The notes under the pieces: generated by a model
The model's input: the letters and a program-made list of their open reading frames with translations, nothing else
Databases searched by the model: none
Told to the model about the DNA's origin: nothing
From: Chrysogorgia sp. JL179-B06
Taxonomy: Eukaryota; Cnidaria; Anthozoa; Scleralcyonacea; Chrysogorgiidae
Reading direction: 5' to 3'
Length of the DNA: 64,000 nucleotides
Assembly (NCBI GenBank): GCA_035772405.1
Contig: JAYKKM010000216.1
Location: 2,565,001-2,629,000 of the forward strand
Program-made: the position numbers and the translations under genes
Shown: piece after piece, positions 59,940 to 64,000 of the stretch
How the letters are laid out: every line of letters starts with the position of its first letter
How positions within the stretch are numbered: the stretch's first letter is position 1

Positions 59940-60731
59940 TTAAAGGACATTGGCAACAAAAATTAAGTTGAAAGAACTCTTAAAAATAATGAAGAATATT
60001 AATTTATAGTTCTTTCATATTTTACTTAGTTCTTGAGATATTTAGACTTATGTGATATTCAAATGAGATGATCTGTGACGTCATAAGATGGGAAATACAT
60101 TTTAACATATTGAAAATCGTGAATATCTTTATGATTATTAAATGAAATTACTTGAAACTTTGCATGTAGATACATACCACTAAACTGAAGATCATCGTTC
60201 AAGTCTTATGGTTGCCATGGTAAAAGATTATTTTACAGACCTCTTGATTTCGAAAACAAAATTATTTGTTTTCTCTTCAGTGCCGAACCTTATTGGGTTG
60301 GTACCTGTTCAGCAAATGTTCACTGTCATAGCCAATTCGAAACTGAGATTTGAAGTTGGTACAAAGTCTACTATGTCAGAAAACAAATAGTTTTGTTTTT
60401 GAAATCAAGAGGTCTGTAAACTAATCCGTTACCATGGCAACCATAAGACTTGAATGATGATCTGCAGTTTAGTGGTATGTATCTACATGCAAAGTTTCAA
60501 GTAATTTCATTTAATAATCATAAAGATATTCACGATTTTCAATATGTTAAAATGTAGTTCCCATCTTATGACGTCATAGATCATCTCATTTGAATATCAC
60601 ATAAGTCTAAATATCTCAAGAACTAAGTAAAATATGAAAGAATAAATTATAAATTATAAATTAATATTCTTCATTATTTTAAGAGTTCTTTCAAATAAAA
60701 CAAACTTAATTTTTGTTGCCAATGCCTTTAA
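59940..60731. mobile_element. TTAA-flanked MITE (MITE-6), near-complete palindrome
   Basis: TTAA at 59940-59943 then AGGACATTGGCAACAAAA; mirror TTTTTGTTGCCAATGCCT then TTAA at 60728-60731. The two arms of about 360 bp are nearly identical inverts around a short loop near 60290-60350. TGACGTCA lies at 60076-60083 and 60569-60576. Half of a relative lies at 44491-44740. Confidence 0.9.
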
Positions 60732-60797
60732 CATGTGGATTTAGATGAATAAATTACACTCTAGCTGAATTAATCGAGTTTTAGAACTGGCCAATAA

Positions 60798-60890
60798 GAT
60801 TATGGAATCGACCAGCCGATCCCAGGGCCATTTTCGCCGACCATCCACCGTGGAGGCCAAATGCCCTGGGTACGAGGTTGACACCAAGTG
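60798..60890 (+). repeat. Dispersed 'GTGACCAGCCGATCCC' repeat, copy 3
   Basis: CGACCAGCCGATCCCAGGGC, CATTTTCGCCGACCATCCAC and CCCTGGGTACGAGGTTG. Confidence 0.7.
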
Positions 60891-61159
60891 GTCACTTTGG
60901 CCGCCATCTTGGATTGCCCGCTTGAACCGCGAGCAGCTGAAATGTGGTCCGCAACTGAGCAGTCTTCACGCTTGGTCTTTACAAACCGAGCGGTCTTTAC
61001 AAACCGGTGAAGACTGGTCATTACAAAACAACTGAAAAGTTTTAAAAAAATTGAGGAAATGTGAACAATTTAAAAGAGCCATATAATAAAAAACCTGAAT
61101 TATTAACCTCGTTTGGTCAGTCAATTTAAGTCTTTAATAATAATATCGATTATCCATCA

Positions 61160-61815
61160 TACATTATAACTAGAAATACGAATTCGCAATAATCCCCTCG
61201 CACGCCTTTTCAAACCCCCCCCCCCCCCCCCCCCACGGGAATTTCCCCATCCATGGTGCCCAGACCTCGCACGCCGTGGCCGTGTATTTGTGTTTTGCAA
61301 AAATTCACAATTTCCAAAAGCACGTTTTGTCGAAGAAATGTTTGAACGTTATCTCAGCCAATATTTAACCGATTTAAACTCTGAAAACAGATTTGGAATT
61401 AGCGAGTCAACATACATAACATACGCGTTTACTATTTTTTCGAGAACGTGAGTACCCTTCGTAAAAACGGTTTATGTACTTAGAAATTAGTCGGCTTTAC
61501 TCGCTATAAGCCGGTCAATATTATTTTGAACGTTATCTCGATCAATATTTAACCGTTTTCAATTCTGAAAACAGATTTGGAATTAGCGAGTCAAAATACA
61601 TTACATACGTGTCTACTATATTACGAGAACGTGAGAACCCTTCGTAAAAATGGTTTATGTACTTGTCTTAGAAATTAGTCGCCTATATATTAAAGCCGGT
61701 CACTTCGTCCTATATTATTTTGAATATCTCGATCAATATATAACCGTTTTCAATTCTGAAAACAGATTTGGAATTAGCGAGTCGAAATACATATTCGGAC
61801 TCGGATTTCTATTTC
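61160..61815 (+). repeat. Tandem and dispersed 'GAACGTTATCTCG' repeat, about 190-bp unit
   Basis: Three units start near 61320, 61528 and 61720, each with TATCTCGATCAATAT, AATTCTGAAAACAGATTTGG and AATTAGCGAGTC. Between units lie CGAGAACGTGAG and CCTTCGTAAAAA. A C run (61217-61235) lies in the first flank. Single units occur at 31985-32160 and 52546-52660. Confidence 0.8.
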
Positions 61816-61897
61816 CTGACGGTTTCAATTTCAATATTAATTCAAATGCTGAGTATCTAGTTACCAGGACCAAATGTTCCGATGTCGCGCGGACGAG

Positions 61898-62413
61898 TAA
61901 ATAGACTGGATAGGAAACTGGTTGACGTCAGCGTGAAAACCTAGTTGAAATTCGTGATGTCACGAAGATGTCACGAATACACAGATTTTGCTGAGTTTCT
62001 CTTCGACTTCTCCATATTTTCGTATTCAAGTAGCTATATTGAGATTCCAAAATGTTTCATCGTCTTACAAACCTGCCTAAGCCACGACCAAATGATCGAG
62101 GTAAATGTTGTTCGTCTTTGTTTCAGCTGTTTTCGTTTTGTGGTGAAGAAACTGGCGTCGCAAAACTACCGTTGTTTTAGTTGAAATTTGCAACGCAAAT
62201 GGTTGTCGGATATTCCATCGTAAAGTGGCATTGTGATATTTTTTGGTAGTTTGACTATCATTTTTAGCTGTATTATTGCTAAACATTGCGATTTATGGTG
62301 ATTTTGTGACATCACGATTTGCAACTAGGTTTTCACGCGACCAACTGGTGCCTAAACCAATCAGCATGCTGGAAACGTCGCACGTGATCTTAGTTTCCTA
62401 TCCAGTCTATTTA
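61898..62413. mobile_element. TA-flanked MITE 'AGACTGGATAGGAAAC', complete copy
   Basis: TAAATAGACTGGATAGGAAA and CT is mirrored by AGTTTCCTATCCAGTCTATT and TA. A truncated copy lies at 6680-7129. A second inner inverted pair (GTGAAAACCTAGTTG with CAACTAGGTTTTCACGC) lies in both copies. TGACGTCA is at 61923-61930. Confidence 0.85.
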
Positions 62414-62459
62414 CTATCCATGATTCTACTTTGCCCACCGATAAGGGACTAAACGCCGG

Positions 62460-62672
62460 TCGAGGGGATTATATTATACATATATTTAATATATAACAAT
62501 ATAATTTAATATATAATTTAATATAATTTAATATAATTTAATATATTTTTCATATAATTTAATATATAATATTTCATATAATTTAATATATTTTTCATAT
62601 AATTTAATATATGAACGCCGCTTCGCGCCGGGCGAGGGGATTATATTATACATATATTTAATATATAACAAC
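62460..62672. repeat. AT-rich tract flanked by direct repeats
   Basis: GAGGGGATTATATTATACAT and ATATTTAATATATAACAA occur at 62462 and again at 62634. Between them lie many ATATAATTTA words and CGCCGCTTCGCGCCGGGC. Confidence 0.75.
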
Positions 62673-63318
62673 CTTGTACTACCAAGTACCAATTCTCGAC
62701 TATTCTGACCTTGTGTGGGGCGACAAGAACAATGCGACTATTATGAATGACCTACAGGTTTTGCAGAACAAGGCCGCAAAGATTATTCTGGACAAACCAC
62801 TCCATAGTTCAGTCACTGATGCCCTAGAAATTCTTAGGAAAAGAAGTGGCTTAACAGCTCGAACAACGTAGATTTTATCATCGCTGTATATATATGTCTT
62901 CAAATGTATATCAATGGACTTACGGATCACTCTATGAAGTTATTAACAAATAGGGACACTCATAATTATAATACAAGGAACAATGATAAGGTAAGACTAC
63001 TACCTGTACGTGTTGCAATAAATTGGGGCAAGCAAAGAGTGTGTTATCACTCACTAAATGATTCATGGCACATCTGTGCACATTGGATAAAGACACCAGA
63101 AATACATCTATAGTATAGCATTATTTAAACGAAATATATTTGGAAGATTTTTTAACCAATTTGACTGTTAGTATAGTTATTATTTTTAGTCTTGATTCTG
63201 TTTTAGTTTTGTTTTATTCACTTTGTAATTAGTTTTTAATCTTAATATTTAGGACCTTTCTGAAAATCACATAACTGTGAGAAAGCTTTCCTAATAAAAG
63301 ACTAATATTATCATCATC
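62666..63318 (+). pseudogene. CR1/L2-type LINE 3' fragment
   Basis: PILDYSDLVWGDKNNATIMN, DLQVLQNKAAKIILDKPLH and SSVTDALEIL correspond to the C-terminal part of the LINE at 49120-51440 (WGDKSNKCLMDDLQILQNKA). Then, in other frames, YNTRNNDKVRLLPVRVAINW and GKQRV. It ends near CTAATAAAAGACTAATATTA with a TCATCATCAT tail. It is a heavily 5'-truncated copy of a related family. Confidence 0.8.
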
Positions 63319-63346
63319 ATAAAACTATAATTTCAATTCCTTGTAC

Positions 63347-63538
63347 CTATCTCTTTTCCGTTGACTTGGAAATCTCCCGAATACCTCTTGTTCCATTTAT
63401 GGACCAATAAAGCGATGATGACGAACAAGATCAAAGCACAGATCACCGTCACCACCACAATCCACGTCACAGAGGAATCATCTTCGCTTGCACTCCGCAA
63501 TTGGTTTTCCGGAGTTAAAGTACTGGTTACTAAAGGAT
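63347..63538 (-). CDS. Candidate exon of a single-pass membrane protein
   Basis: On the minus strand a consensus branch-point (TACTAAC) and CTGCCCATTTAG precede the exon. Its frame reads PLVTSTLTPENQLRSASEDD, then a strongly hydrophobic helix WIVVVTVICALILFVIIALL, then HKWNKRYSGDFQVNGKEI. It can end at a GTACAAG donor (63346) or read on to a TGA at 63335-63333. An acidic, Ser-rich stalk outside and a basic stop-transfer inside indicate a type I membrane protein; adhesion molecules and receptors have such exons. The rest of the gene would lie to the right of the window on the plus coordinate. Family not recognised. Confidence 0.5.
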
Positions 63539-63737
63539 CTAAATGGGCAGGTTAGTAAAAATATATTAATAAAAAATATTAAGTGTATCATCGGACAATT
63601 TCCGTCGACGTTTCAACTGTGAATAATACCGTGAATAATACCAGCAACAAATTATTTTATTTTTTTATTTTGAGTCGATCACGCAATATAAGGTTGCGCT
63701 ATTTATCCGAGCCAGAGGCTCATGTTTTAGGCGTTCG

Positions 63738-63950
63738 ACTATTCAGTTTATCACTGTTAGGGTGAACGGAAAACCCAACTGATAGGGATTCCGACGGCCT
63801 ATACGATTTAAGGTCGTTTTCCGCGAAAACCCGAAAAAGTCTTACCATTTGCTGGTTTAGTTGTAAAGGTAGCACTTCTCCTCAATTATTTTAAGACCCT
63901 GAGTGGTGGTGGTCCGACCCAGGATTTGAACCCGGGCGTTCTGTGACCCC
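63738..63950 (-). mobile_element. SINE-like repeat, family 2, copy 3
   Basis: CAGTTTATCACTGTTAGGGT, CTTACCATTTGCTGG and TTATTTTAAGACCCTGAGTG match the other copies. The minus strand has GCCCGGGTTCAAATCC as B box. It lies upstream of the candidate membrane-protein exon. Confidence 0.75.
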
Positions 63951-64000
63951 CTCCCGCAAGAAATCTTCTTCTCGACGATCTTTTTTAGTATCCGCGAGAG

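Overview
The window is nuclear DNA of an animal. It is AT-rich, low in genes and packed with transposable elements. Evidence for a metazoan includes a rhodopsin-type GPCR, an intron-containing C2H2 zinc-finger gene, a eukaryotic tRNA-His, and CR1/L2-type LINEs with BEL/Pao, Penelope-like, hAT and MITE elements. The element mix and the intronless GPCR suggest a cnidarian (anthozoan) or another aquatic invertebrate. This is inference, because no diagnostic host gene is complete enough to place the species.

Layout. 1-1.66 kb holds fragments of dispersed repeats. 1.67-6.2 kb is a structurally complete hAT transposon, with matching terminal inverted repeats (TIRs) and an identical 8-bp target duplication. 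Its transposase is broken by frameshifts, and a TTAA-flanked MITE lies inside it. 6.2-8.2 kb holds MITE and SINE copies. 8.2-12.8 kb (minus) is a C2H2 zinc-finger gene with at least three phase-matched exons. Its introns hold minisatellites, a SINE, Penelope-like (PLE) debris, a short transposase-type HTH ORF and long (TA)n tracts. 16.4-16.66 kb (minus) is a probable two-exon gene start next to tRNA-His (16780-16851). 18.3-20 kb is a MITE and a complex foldback. 20.6-23.1 kb (minus) is a decayed BEL/Pao retrotransposon lacking its RT region. 23.2-24 kb and 34-35.1 kb are two copies of one repeat, each interrupted by a different MITE, so each gives the empty site for the other. 26.5-28.2 kb is a MITE, a PLE endonuclease fragment, and TA tracts around a hammerhead ribozyme motif. 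32.6-36.7 kb (minus) is an L2-type LINE split by later insertions. 37.1-37.45 kb (minus) is an ORF of unknown function. 38-45.2 kb holds tandem arrays, a LINE tail and foldbacks.

46.0-47.3 kb (plus) is an intact single-exon class A GPCR, the best complete protein gene here. 48.9-51.7 kb is a PLE endonuclease region interrupted by a 5'-truncated LINE. 52.66-54.5 kb is a 24-bp satellite split by a 1.03-kb foldback element with a 7-bp target duplication. 55-62.4 kb is mostly MITEs and foldbacks. 62.7-63.3 kb is a LINE 3' fragment. 63.35-63.54 kb (minus) is a candidate exon of a single-pass membrane protein.

The host genes form no operon or pathway. The main story is layered transposition: seven long-TIR MITEs all bounded by TTAA, several carrying CRE-like TGACGTCA palindromes, plus PLE-type modules with hammerhead-like cores embedded in TA microsatellites. 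Coordinates of decayed elements are approximate, because they were read by eye.
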